Source: Chloroflexota bacterium
GTDB lineage: Bacteria > Chloroflexota > Anaerolineae > SpSt-600
NCBI GenBank assembly: GCA_011041825.1
Contig: DRAO01000452.1
Span: forward strand, 1-6,512
Direction of reading: 5' to 3'
Length of the DNA: 6,512 bases
Made by a program: the position numbers and the translations under genes. This document shows, one piece after another, positions 1 through 6,399 of this stretch. Under the pieces are notes generated by a model. That model made no database searches. It was given only the letters and a program-made list of their open reading frames with translations, and was not told the origin of the DNA. The first letter of the stretch is position 1; each line of letters starts with the position of its first letter.

Positions 1-120
1 AAGCATTTTTTGAAGTGTTTTCTCGTGCGGGGGCGAAGCCCCCGCACGAGAAAACACCCACTTTTTTTCTATCCCTAGCCTGCGGAGTAGTTTCCAACCC
101 CGGAGTTTTTCAACACCCTC
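1..120 (+). repeat. MITE-like element, copy A (3' part, cut by window start)
   Basis: This is non-coding DNA belonging to a repeat family seen three times in the window. It holds the central perfect hairpin (15-57), a pyrimidine-rich segment, the conserved CCCCGGAG motif (98-105) and the right terminal inverted repeat TTTTTCAACACCCTC (106-120). The 5' half is missing because the window starts inside the element. Bases 1-57 are identical to 6456-6512, so copy C followed by this copy reads as one complete element of about 186 bp. No ORF or transposase is present, so any movement would need an enzyme supplied elsewhere. The MITE label is inferred from structure; a REP-like or other palindromic repeat is also possible. 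Confidence 0.7.
15..57. repeat. Perfect 20-bp hairpin of copy A
   Basis: The arms 15-34 and 38-57 are exact reverse complements, with a GAA loop at 35-37. The outer part of the stem is AT-rich and the inner part is GC-rich. No T-run follows directly and no gene ends nearby, so this is a structural core of the repeat rather than a terminator. Confidence 0.9.
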
Positions 121-133
121 GGGTGTTGAAAAA
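106..133. repeat. Back-to-back terminal inverted repeats at the A/B junction
   Basis: The right end of copy A (TTTTTCAACACCC, 106-118) and the left end of copy B (GGGTGTTGAAAAA, 121-133) are perfect reverse complements separated only by TC. They form a 13-bp palindrome. The same TC dinucleotide follows copy B at 301-302, which could be a 2-bp target duplication or simply the outermost bases of the repeat. Tandem insertion of one element beside another would explain it. Confidence 0.8.
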
Positions 134-155
134 ATGCCATTCTCATTTTGTTTGA

Positions 156-172
156 TGAGCGTCCTTCGCTCA
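156..172. repeat. Small internal hairpin of copy B
   Basis: The arms TGAGCG (156-161) and CGCTCA (167-172) pair perfectly around a 5-base loop, just before a GGCAGG motif. Copy C has a different 5-bp hairpin (6433-6446) in the corresponding place, also followed by GGCAGG. The structure therefore seems conserved even though the bases are not. Confidence 0.6.
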
Positions 173-198
173 AGGCAGGTTGAGAAGGCTTTTTGAAA

Positions 199-241
199 GT
201 ATTTTCTTGCACGGCGGCTTCGCCGCCGTGCAAGAAAATAC
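199..241. repeat. Perfect 20-bp hairpin of copy B
   Basis: The arms 199-218 and 222-241 are exact reverse complements around a TTC loop (219-221). Compared with the copy A hairpin, five positions in the left arm differ (arm positions 3, 10, 12, 13 and 17). Each is matched by the complementary change in the right arm. The loop is the reverse complement of the GAA loop in copies A and C. Confidence 0.9.
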
Positions 242-315
242 CACTCCTTTTTTCTCCTAGCTCCCGGGGGTGAGTTTAACCCCGGAGTTTTTCAATACCC
301 TCGTTTGCCTGGGAT

Positions 316-344
316 TTGTTCATATGGCGGATATGGCGTATAAT
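316..344 (+). promoter_or_regulatory. Probable sigma70 promoter for the epimerase-glycosyltransferase pair
   Basis: A perfect -10 box TATAAT (339-344) lies 17 bp downstream of TTGTTC (316-321), which matches the first three bases of the -35 consensus. Transcription would begin near 351, leaving a leader of roughly 85 bases. The spacer holds a direct repeat, ATATGGCG at 322-329 and again at 331-338, which could be a regulator site. The promoter starts 14-16 bp after copy B ends. Confidence 0.6.
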
Positions 345-424
345 TAAGTGTTAGCCTCACTCTGTGCAATCGGGTAAAGGGCTAATCTTGCGAGAACTCT
401 ACACTATTTTGTAGCGCTTCAGCT

Positions 425-432
425 AAGGAGGT
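425..432 (+). promoter_or_regulatory. Shine-Dalgarno site of the epimerase gene
   Basis: AAGGAGGT lies four bases before the ATG at 437. It is a near-complete match to the anti-Shine-Dalgarno sequence and fixes this start, though the spacing is on the short side. Confidence 0.8.
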
Positions 433-436
433 CACT

Positions 437-1357
437 ATGAAGATTCTAGTCACCGGAGGCGCAGGTTTTATCGGCTCCCACGTGGTGGATCTTTACATCC
501 GTGAGGGGCACCAGGTTGCCGTGGTGGACAACCTCCACACCGGCAAGCTAGAGAACATCAACCCTAAAGCCAGGTTCTATCACATAGACATCCGTTCCCC
601 TCAGCTGGAGGAGGTCTTTGAGGAAGAACGCCCGGAGGTTATCTCGCACCAGGCCGCCTTGGCTAACGTGCGAGAATCAATGGTCAAGCCTCAGCTCTAT
701 GCCGAGGTAAACATATTGGGTTCCCTCAACCTGCTGGAGCTTGCCCGCAAATACGGAGTGCACAAGATAATCTACGCCTCCACGGGTGGTGCTGTCTACG
801 GCGAACCCGAATATTTACCGGTGGACGAGAGCCATCCCATCCACCCCCTCGACCCTTACGGAGCCAGCAAGCACGCTGTGGAACATTACTTGCACCTGTA
901 TTACCTGAACTACGGGATTGAATATACCTCCCTGCGTTACCCCAATGTCTACGGCCCCCGCCAGGACCCCTTCGGGGAAGCAGGGGTCATCGCCATCTTC
1001 ACCGGCCAGATGTTACGGGACGAACAGGCCATCATAAATGGCTCCGGGGAACAGGAGAGGGATTTCGTCTACGTGGAGGACATAGCTTGGGCCAATGTGC
1101 TGGCCCTGGAGAGGGGCAATGGAGGCACCTATAACCTGGGTTGGGGGAAAGGCACCTCCGTTAATGAAATCTTCGACCGTTTGAAAGAGCTGACCGGATA
1201 TAGGCGGAAAGCTGTCCACGGCCCCCCCAAGAAAGGTGAGGTCTTCAAGATTTACCTCAAGGCTGAGAAGGCCAGGGAAGAGCTGGGATGGGAGCCCAGA
1301 GTAAGCCTTGAGGAGGGGCTTAAAGCTACCGTGGAGTACTTCCGGCATAATTTATGA
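437..1357 (+). CDS. NAD-dependent sugar-nucleotide epimerase, UDP-glucose 4-epimerase-like
   Basis: This 306-residue cytoplasmic enzyme belongs to the extended short-chain dehydrogenase/reductase family. An N-terminal Rossmann fold carries the glycine motif TGGAGFIG (6-13), and D31 at the end of the second strand suits binding of the NAD ribose. The catalytic region has S115/T116 (in YASTGGAVYG) and the Y141-x3-K145 pair (YGASK). RYPNVYGPRQDPFGEAGV (167-184) is typical of short GalE-like epimerases of bacteria and archaea, which interconvert UDP-glucose and UDP-galactose through a 4-keto intermediate. RDFVYVEDIA (208-217) and GWEPRVSLEEGL (284-295) are usual C-terminal features. The length is normal for the compact type. 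The ATG start has a strong ribosome site. A glycosyltransferase follows 63 bp downstream on the same strand, suggesting sugar supply for a glycan. The exact substrate (UDP-glucose, UDP-GlcNAc or UDP-glucuronate) cannot be fixed from sequence, so no gene symbol is given. Confidence 0.9.
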   Translation: MKILVTGGAGFIGSHVVDLYIREGHQVAVVDNLHTGKLENINPKARFYHIDIRSPQLEEVFEEERPEVISHQAALANVRESMVKPQLYAEVNILGSLNLLELARKYGVHKIIYASTGGAVYGEPEYLPVDESHPIHPLDPYGASKHAVEHYLHLYYLNYGIEYTSLRYPNVYGPRQDPFGEAGVIAIFTGQMLRDEQAIINGSGEQERDFVYVEDIAWANVLALERGNGGTYNLGWGKGTSVNEIFDRLKELTGYRRKAVHGPPKKGEVFKIYLKAEKAREELGWEPRVSLEEGLKATVEYFRHNL

Positions 1358-1420
1358 AGGGGCTTATCCGAAGGCATCTCCCAAAGGGAGAATCAATTCT
1401 TCAACATAGGACGCATTAAA
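1358..1420 (+). other. Short intergenic gap with a weak hairpin and ribosome site
   Basis: The 63 bp between epimerase and glycosyltransferase hold a 6-bp hairpin, TCTCCC (1377-1382) and GGGAGA (1386-1391) around AAA. There is no T-run, so it is not a convincing terminator. AGGA (1408-1411) sits nine bases before the GTG start at 1421. I see no promoter here, so co-transcription with the epimerase is likely. Confidence 0.5.
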
Positions 1421-2560
1421 GTGCTGCGCATTGCCTTTAACGCCTGGTTTCTGAACAAGGAGGAGACGGGCACCGGCCAGTATTCCACCCGTGTTCTGGA
1501 TGCCTTTAGACGCCTGGAGGCAGGGGCGCAAAGCCTTGCGTCCCTACTTCACGTCATATCCCCTTCGCATAAACCGTCACCCATCGGGCGGCTTGGCCGT
1601 AACCTGAGCAAGGTCTGGTTCGAGCAGGCGCTCTTCCCCCTTGAATGTCGGAAAGCGGGGGCGGACATCGCCTTCGTCCCTTACTTTGCCCCTCCCTTGT
1701 TTTCCCCCGCACCGGTGGTGGTCACCATCCATGACCTCATCCCCCTTATCTTCCCCGAATACGCCTACTCGCCGCTGGTCAAGCTCTACAACCGTCTGGT
1801 GAGTGCAGCAGCCCGCAAAGCCGCCCTCATCGTGGCCGATTCACATTCCACCCGGAACGACGTAATCCGCATCCTGAACGTACCGCCTTCCCGGATACAG
1901 GTGATATATCCCGGCGTGGATGAAAGCCTTGGGCCGGTGGAAGACGAGGGGACATTGCAGGCCACCCGCAAGCGTTACAACCTGCCGGAGGAATTCCTCC
2001 TTTACCTGGGAGGGTTTGACCACCGCAAGAACATCGGAGTCTTGCTGGAGGCTTATGCCATCCTATGGAAGCGCCTTGGAGGGCGGGTGCCAAAACTGGT
2101 GCTGGCGGGGAAATTGCCTGCCCGGGAAACCCCAGCCCTCCTCAATCCCCGCCGTTTGGTGGAGGAATGCGACCTCGGGGACCGGGTGCACTTTACCGGC
2201 TGGGTTGCCGAGGAGGACAAGCCTGCCTTGTACAGCCTGGCTTTGGCTTTCCTGTATCCTTCCCTCTACGAAGGCTTTGGCCTGCCGCCTCTGGAAGCGA
2301 TGGCCTGTGGCTGCCCGGTGCTGGCCTCGGAGGCATCCTCGTTGCCGGAGGTAATCGGGGATGGGGCCCTGCTCATAGACCCTCATCAGCCCGAAGCCTG
2401 GGCCGATAAGATGGAGATGGTAATCCTGAACCGGGATTTAGCCGCAGAATTAAGGGAGAGAGGGATAAGGAGGGTCAAGGCATTCTCGTGGCTCAAAACT
2501 GCTCGGGAGTTGTGGGAAGCCTTCAATCGCCTTCTAACTGCTCCCGAACTTTCCCCTTAG
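1421..2560 (+). CDS. Glycosyltransferase family 4-type (GT-B fold)
   Basis: This 379-residue protein is a retaining glycosyltransferase of the GT4 type. Such enzymes move a sugar from a nucleotide donor to a growing polysaccharide or lipid-linked acceptor at the cytoplasmic face of the membrane. The N-terminal domain begins MLRIAFNAWFL and has TGTGQYSTRVL (16-26) as the glycine-rich acceptor-side loop, then VTIHDLIPLIFPE (101-113). The C-terminal donor domain has YLGGFDHRKNI (195-205) and the E-x7-E motif EGFGLPPLE (E284, E292), followed by AMACGCPVLASEASSLPEV (293-311), as in mannosyl- and glucosyltransferases. No signal peptide or membrane helix is evident. The start is GTG with AGGA nine bases upstream. 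Residues 33-43 are encoded by a palindromic insert-like segment in a variable loop. The last 38 bases overlap the converging MFS gene. Donor and acceptor are unknown. Confidence 0.9.
   Translation: MLRIAFNAWFLNKEETGTGQYSTRVLDAFRRLEAGAQSLASLLHVISPSHKPSPIGRLGRNLSKVWFEQALFPLECRKAGADIAFVPYFAPPLFSPAPVVVTIHDLIPLIFPEYAYSPLVKLYNRLVSAAARKAALIVADSHSTRNDVIRILNVPPSRIQVIYPGVDESLGPVEDEGTLQATRKRYNLPEEFLLYLGGFDHRKNIGVLLEAYAILWKRLGGRVPKLVLAGKLPARETPALLNPRRLVEECDLGDRVHFTGWVAEEDKPALYSLALAFLYPSLYEGFGLPPLEAMACGCPVLASEASSLPEVIGDGALLIDPHQPEAWADKMEMVILNRDLAAELRERGIRRVKAFSWLKTARELWEAFNRLLTAPELSP
1522..1545. repeat. In-frame palindrome inside the glycosyltransferase gene
   Basis: AGGGGCGCAA (1522-1531) and TTGCGTCCCT (1536-1545) form a 10-bp stem with one G/T wobble and an AGCC loop. 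The segment reads in frame as residues 34-42 (AGAQSLASL), between the first helix and the next strand of the N-terminal domain, where the family varies in length. GGGGCGCAA-type palindromes resemble short interspersed repeats in some bacterial genomes. This is from memory, and there is only one copy here. Confidence 0.5.
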
Positions 2561-3779
2561 GAGGCTGCTTCAGGAAGAGCGTTGCCAAAGCTCCTCCGGC
2601 CATCGTGGTCAACGCTGCCAGCACGAAGACGGTCTTCACCCCGATGGCTGCGCCCAGCAAGCCCGAGAAGCCCATAGCTGTGGTGGTGGAGAAGCTCACG
2701 CAGGTGTTCACGGTGCTCTCCAGCCTTCCCCTCTTCTCATCGGGGACGAGGGCCTGGAGCAAGGCGGCAAGGGTGGCCCTGGCTGTGACCACGCCCAATC
2801 CTATTATGGCCGCCGCTGCCAGGGCGAGTTCAAAGCGAGGCGAGAAGGCAAATATCAAGATGGCTATTCCCAGGATTCCCATTGCCACCCCGGTCAGATG
2901 ACCGGGTTCCACAATTTTGGAGAGAAAGCTCAGCAGGAACCCGCCAACGACCATCCCGATTCCCTGGACGGAATTCAGGAAGCCGAAACTTTCGGCCTCT
3001 ACCCCAAGCTCCTTTTCCACATAGGCCACACCCAGTACGGCGATGCTCCCTATACCCAGGGTAGCCAATGAGGCTGTAAGGAGTATCACCTGGATGGTGC
3101 GATGCTTCTTGATATAGCTGAACCCCTCCTTGAGGTGAGGCCAGAAGACCCCTTTGGGAGAGTCGGAGTTGGCCAACGGGGGGATGTTCATAGAAGCGAT
3201 GGCAATGGCTGACACGATAAAAGTGAAGCTATCCAAGACGAAAGCAGCCGCCGGGCCAGCCACGGCTATGATTATGCTGGCCAATGAGGAGCCCACGATC
3301 ACGGCCAGCATCTGACTGGCCTGGATGAGGCCGTTGGCCGTGAGGAGCATCTCTTTTGAGACGATGTTGGGAAGCACAGCATTTCGGGCGGGGTTGAAGA
3401 AAACGCCGATGGTGGACATAAAGCATCCTACCAGAGGCAACAGGTAGAGTTCCCTGGGGCTCCTGACGGTCACCAGGATCAGGATAGCAGCTCCTCGCAA
3501 GAGGTCGGAGATAATCATCACCCGCTTGCGGTTGAAGCGGTCTACAAACACCCCCCCGATGAGCCCAAACACCAGCTGGGGGAGGGTCATCGCCATTGCT
3601 GCGATTCCCAGCCACACGGGGGAACCGGAGAGCGTTTGGATGACTACCAGGGCGGCTATCAAGGCGAAGTTATCTCCCATTTGGGAGATAAACTGGCCCA
3701 GCCAAAGTGCTCTGAAGTCTTTTATCTTAAACGCCTCTATTAAGCCGCTTTTGAAGACCACTACCTTGCCTTCTGACAA
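2523..3779 (-). CDS. Major facilitator superfamily transporter, MFS_3/drug-exporter-like
   Basis: This 418-residue inner-membrane protein has about 12 hydrophobic segments, arranged as six, a basic loop (about 200-226), then six. It would move a small solute by secondary transport. Motif A is clear between helices 2 and 3: GGVFVDRFNRKR (75-86) with D80, R81 and R84. FFNPARNAVLPNIV (127-140) and VPDEKRGRLES (345-355) are typical of the MFS_3 group, which includes enterobactin-exporter-like and macrolide-efflux-like proteins. Efflux is therefore likely, but the substrate is unknown. The start is TTG (3779-3777) with AGAGAGGT (3793-3786) six bases upstream. The next ATG falls within the first helix, so the TTG is preferred. 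The gene lies 92 bp downstream of lon on the same strand with no clear promoter of its own. Its 3' end overlaps the glycosyltransferase gene. Confidence 0.88.
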   Translation of the reverse strand: MSEGKVVVFKSGLIEAFKIKDFRALWLGQFISQMGDNFALIAALVVIQTLSGSPVWLGIAAMAMTLPQLVFGLIGGVFVDRFNRKRVMIISDLLRGAAILILVTVRSPRELYLLPLVGCFMSTIGVFFNPARNAVLPNIVSKEMLLTANGLIQASQMLAVIVGSSLASIIIAVAGPAAAFVLDSFTFIVSAIAIASMNIPPLANSDSPKGVFWPHLKEGFSYIKKHRTIQVILLTASLATLGIGSIAVLGVAYVEKELGVEAESFGFLNSVQGIGMVVGGFLLSFLSKIVEPGHLTGVAMGILGIAILIFAFSPRFELALAAAAIIGLGVVTARATLAALLQALVPDEKRGRLESTVNTCVSFSTTTAMGFSGLLGAAIGVKTVFVLAALTTMAGGALATLFLKQPPKGKVREQLEGD

Positions 3780-3871
3780 CTGGAAACCTCTCTGACGAGA
3801 AAGAAAAGTCGCTCCTAATTATTCGGCACATCCAATGGCAAAGCTGCCGGTGGCTACGCTGCTTTGGCCTC
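3780..3871 (-). other. Gap between lon and the MFS gene
   Basis: On the minus strand, just after the lon stop, GGCCAAAGC (3869-3861) can pair with GCTTTGCC (3844-3837) with one bulged base. A small GCC/GGC stem is nested in the loop. No T-run follows, so it could slow or process the transcript but is not a standard terminator. The MFS ribosome site AGAGAGGT is at 3793-3786. I found no convincing -35/-10 pair here, which favours read-through from lon. Confidence 0.4.
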
Positions 3872-6283
3872 TCAGCGGGAGGGCTTGCTTTCCCCTTTCG
3901 TGCCCTTACCCTTGGGGAGGGATTCCGGCTTGGAAGGTTCTTGGACAAGGGCAATTGGCAGGACCTCTTCCATCCTTTCAACGAATATGAACTTAAGTTG
4001 TTTCCTAATCTTAGGCGGTATCTCCACCAGGTCCTTCCTGTTCTTCTTGGGCAGCACGATGACTTTGAGCCCTGCCCGGTGGGCGGCGAGAATCTTCTCC
4101 CTCACTCCTCCGATAGGGAGTATCCGGCCCCTCAGTGTTATCTCGCCAGTCATTGCCACGTCCCGGTGAACTGGCCTGTGGGAAAGGGCCGAGATGAGGG
4201 CCGTAGCAATGGTGATGCCCGCCGATGGGCCGTCCTTTGGTATAGCTCCCTCAGGCACGTGGATGTGGATATCGAGCTTATCGAAATCCCAGCGGGAGAT
4301 GCCCAGCTCCTTGGCGTGGGAGCGAGCATAGGACAGAGCGGCCTGGGCGGATTCTTGCATAACTTCGCCCAGTTGCCCGGTTAGGATTAGATTGCCTTTG
4401 CCCTCCATCAAGGTAACCTCTACGGGCATTATGTCCCCCCCTGCCTCGGTCCACGCTATGCCTGTGGCTACCCCCACTTCATCCTTCTCCTCAGCAACGC
4501 CGTAGGTAAATTGGGGTGGCCCCAGGTACCTGCTGAGGGAGTGGACGGTGATGCGGTGCGGGATGTTCCTGCCTTCTGCCACCTTCCGGGCCAGCTTCCG
4601 GCAAATGGTGGCAATGCACCGTTCAAGGTTCCGCACCCCCGCCTCATAAGTGTATTCCCGGATTATGTGCCGCAGGGCGCTCTCGGAGAATTTGACTTTA
4701 TTGTTGCCCAGGCCATGCTCTTCGAGCTGGCGTGGGATTAAGAAACGTTTGGCTATCTGGACCTTTTCCTCTTCTATGTAGCCCGGGAATTCGATGACTT
4801 CCATCCGGTCACGCAATGCAGGCGGGATAGGGTCCAGGATGTTGGCCGTGGTGATGAACAGCACCTTGGACAGGTCATAGGGTACATCCAGGTAATGGTC
4901 GTAGAAGGAATGGTTCTGTTCGGGGTCCAGCACTTCCAGCAGGGCTGCGGCTGGGTCCCCCCGGAAGTCTATGCCGATTTTATCAATCTCATCGAGCATA
5001 AAGAGGGGGTTAATGGTACCCGCCTGGCGCATCGTCTGGATGATGCGGCCAGGCATAGCCCCGATGTAAGTTCGGCGATGGCCTCGGATTTCGGCTTCAT
5101 CCCGGATGCCCCCCAGGGACATCCGCACGAATTTGCGCCCCAAGGCTTCGGCGATGGAGCGCCCCATCGAGGTTTTGCCTGTCCCCGGAGGTCCCACGAA
5201 GCACAGGATGGGGCTGCGCATCTTGTCGGGAGCCAGCTTCTTCACGGCTATGTACTCCAGGATACGCTCCTTGGCCTTTTTGAGCCCGTAATGTCGTTCT
5301 TCCAGGATGCGGGCTGCCCGTTCTATGTCCATATTGTCCTCGGTGGCTTTGGTCCAAGGCAACTCCAGCAGCCAGTCCAGGTAAGTGCGGATTATCCCGA
5401 TTTCGGGGGAGGCAGGCGGCATAGACCCTAACCGTTCTAATTCCTTGAAAGCCTTCTCCTTCACCTGATCCGGCATATCCGATTGCTCTATTTTCTCCCT
5501 GAGTTCAGCGACTTCTTTGGTCTGAGCATCCAGTTCCCCAAGCTCGCTCTGGATAACCCTTATCTGCTCCCGGAGGAAGTACTCCCGTTGGGCTTTATCC
5601 ATTTCCTCCTGAACCCGGGCCTGGATGCGGTTCTCAAGTTCCAGCACGTCCAGCTCTCGGGCCAGGATGATGCTGAGCTTTTGCAAGCGCTCGATGGGGT
5701 CGAGGGTTTCGAGGATTTCCTGACGCTTGGCGGTGTCAATCCTCACCGCCGAGGCGATAAGGTCGGCAAACCACCCGGGTTCGTCAATGTTTATGGCTGC
5801 TACATAGGCATCTTCGGGGATGCTCTCGTCGAGCTGGACGATTTTCTCAAACAAGGCCAATACAGCACGCATCAAGGCCTCGGTGGATATATCCTCAACG
5901 TGCTTCTCCTCGTAGAAGGGGATAGCTTTGGCCTGGAGGTAGGGCTTGGTTTGAACGAACTCCAGGATGCGGGCCCTCCTCTGTCCCTGCAAGAGGATGC
6001 TGGCTGTGCCATCGGGAAGCCTTATCAGACGGCCCAGGATGGATTCGGTACCTACCCGGTAAAGGTCTTCGGGACCCGGGTCTTCTACATCGGGGTCCTT
6101 CTGGGCTACAGCTATAACAGGTACATCGGCAGAGATGGCGGCTTCGACGGCCTGGAGGGACTTGTCCCTCCCCAGGTAAACGGGTGTCATCATATTGGGG
6201 TAAATTACCTGATCCCGGATTGGCAGGACAGGGTAAATGAAGCTTTCCTCTTCCTTTATCTCTCGAATCTCCTCACTACTCAA
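3872..6283 (-). CDS. lon: ATP-dependent protease LonA
   Basis: Lon is a cytoplasmic homo-oligomeric AAA+ serine protease that unfolds and degrades damaged proteins and selected regulators. With the start chosen here it has 803 residues, normal for bacterial LonA. The N-terminal substrate-binding domain begins [20 protein letters not shown] (17-36), and a coiled-coil stretch spans about 212-275. The AAA+ module has Walker A GPPGTGKT (364-371), Walker B LFMLDE (D431, E432), sensor-1 N481 in TTAN, an arginine in DRMEV (R493) and sensor-2-type GVRNLER (R551). The protease domain has the catalytic serine S687 in KDGPSAG and lysine K730 in GGVREKILA. The last 20 or so residues form a Lys/Pro/Ser-rich tail. 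The frame also opens at a TTG at 6307. The TTG at 6283 is preferred because AGGAGG lies eight bases before it, while 6307 has no ribosome site. It is first in a minus-strand pair with the MFS gene. Confidence 0.97.
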   Translation of the reverse strand: MSSEEIREIKEEESFIYPVLPIRDQVIYPNMMTPVYLGRDKSLQAVEAAISADVPVIAVAQKDPDVEDPGPEDLYRVGTESILGRLIRLPDGTASILLQGQRRARILEFVQTKPYLQAKAIPFYEEKHVEDISTEALMRAVLALFEKIVQLDESIPEDAYVAAINIDEPGWFADLIASAVRIDTAKRQEILETLDPIERLQKLSIILARELDVLELENRIQARVQEEMDKAQREYFLREQIRVIQSELGELDAQTKEVAELREKIEQSDMPDQVKEKAFKELERLGSMPPASPEIGIIRTYLDWLLELPWTKATEDNMDIERAARILEERHYGLKKAKERILEYIAVKKLAPDKMRSPILCFVGPPGTGKTSMGRSIAEALGRKFVRMSLGGIRDEAEIRGHRRTYIGAMPGRIIQTMRQAGTINPLFMLDEIDKIGIDFRGDPAAALLEVLDPEQNHSFYDHYLDVPYDLSKVLFITTANILDPIPPALRDRMEVIEFPGYIEEEKVQIAKRFLIPRQLEEHGLGNNKVKFSESALRHIIREYTYEAGVRNLERCIATICRKLARKVAEGRNIPHRITVHSLSRYLGPPQFTYGVAEEKDEVGVATGIAWTEAGGDIMPVEVTLMEGKGNLILTGQLGEVMQESAQAALSYARSHAKELGISRWDFDKLDIHIHVPEGAIPKDGPSAGITIATALISALSHRPVHRDVAMTGEITLRGRILPIGGVREKILAAHRAGLKVIVLPKKNRKDLVEIPPKIRKQLKFIFVERMEEVLPIALVQEPSKPESLPKGKGTKGESKPSR

Positions 6284-6291
6284 TCTCTTTG

Positions 6292-6297
6292 CCTCCT
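6292..6297 (-). promoter_or_regulatory. Shine-Dalgarno site that decides the lon start
   Basis: On the minus strand AGGAGG is followed by CAAAGAGA and then TTG at 6283, an ideal eight-base spacing. The longer reading from TTG at 6307 would place this site inside codons 4-6 and leaves no purine-rich site just upstream of 6307. The conserved part of Lon begins well after either start. Confidence 0.75.
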
Positions 6298-6337
6298 CAA
6301 TCAACAAGGATGTTCAATAGCCAAATTCCTAGACCCC

Positions 6338-6366
6338 ATTATAAAACACACCCTATTTCCTGTCAA
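6338..6366 (-). promoter_or_regulatory. Full-consensus sigma70 promoter of lon
   Basis: On the minus strand TTGACA (6366-6361) and TATAAT (6343-6338) are separated by exactly 17 bp. All 12 consensus bases are present with optimal spacing. Transcription should start near 6331, giving a leader of about 47 bases before the TTG at 6283. There is no CIRCE-type inverted repeat (TTAGCACTC/GAGTGCTAA) in the leader, so HrcA control is not suggested. Strong housekeeping expression is inferred. Confidence 0.85.
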
Positions 6367-6382
6367 TCCTGGTCAAATACAA

Positions 6383-6399
6383 GGTGTTGGAGGGTGTTG
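6383..6399 (+). repeat. Direct repeat GGTGTTG at the left edge of copy C
   Basis: GGTGTTG occurs at 6383-6389 and again at 6393-6399, ten bases apart. The second copy is part of the terminal inverted repeat of the element. The first lies outside it, between the element and the lon -35 box. It may be a remnant of an earlier element end, or chance. Confidence 0.4.

Larger units (their letters stand above)
121..300 (+). repeat. MITE-like element, complete copy B
   Basis: This is the only copy that lies wholly inside the window. It runs from left terminal repeat GGGTGTTGAAAAA (121-133) to right terminal repeat TTTTTCAATACCC (288-300), with one mismatch between them. Inside, in order, are TGCCA (135-139), a small hairpin (156-172), GGCAGG, a perfect 20-bp hairpin (199-241), a T/C-rich stretch and CCCCGGAG (280-287). 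The order and spacing match the composite of copies C and A: 80 bases before the big hairpin in both when counted from the dinucleotide before GGGTG. Much of the intervening sequence differs. It has no coding capacity. It ends 15 bp before the -35 box of the epimerase promoter. Confidence 0.75.

Noticed and set aside
15..57. Rho-independent terminator
   Set aside because: The stem is strong, but no gene is seen ending into it and the T-rich stretch starts several bases after the stem. The same hairpin recurs as the core of the repeat at places unrelated to gene ends.
1..302. CRISPR array or tandem satellite
   Set aside because: There are only two copies here, each about 180 bp with inverted ends and diverged interiors. 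There are no regular short repeats with unique spacers and no cas genes.
1013..2409. Open frames in other phases over the epimerase and glycosyltransferase (for example 1013-1348 minus, 1920-2354 plus, 2063-2386 minus)
   Set aside because: They are all covered by the recognised genes and have the amino acid make-up of out-of-frame translation, rich in Trp, Arg, Pro and Cys.
3670..3691. Perfect 10-bp palindrome TTATCTCCCA/TGGGAGATAA near the start of the MFS gene
   Set aside because: It encodes ISQMGDN, part of the usual first-helix region of this transporter group, so the symmetry is most likely a by-product of conserved codons rather than an operator.
6331..6366. Heat-shock control site for lon (CIRCE or a sigma32-type promoter)
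   Set aside because: No CIRCE inverted repeat is present, and the promoter matches the housekeeping consensus exactly.
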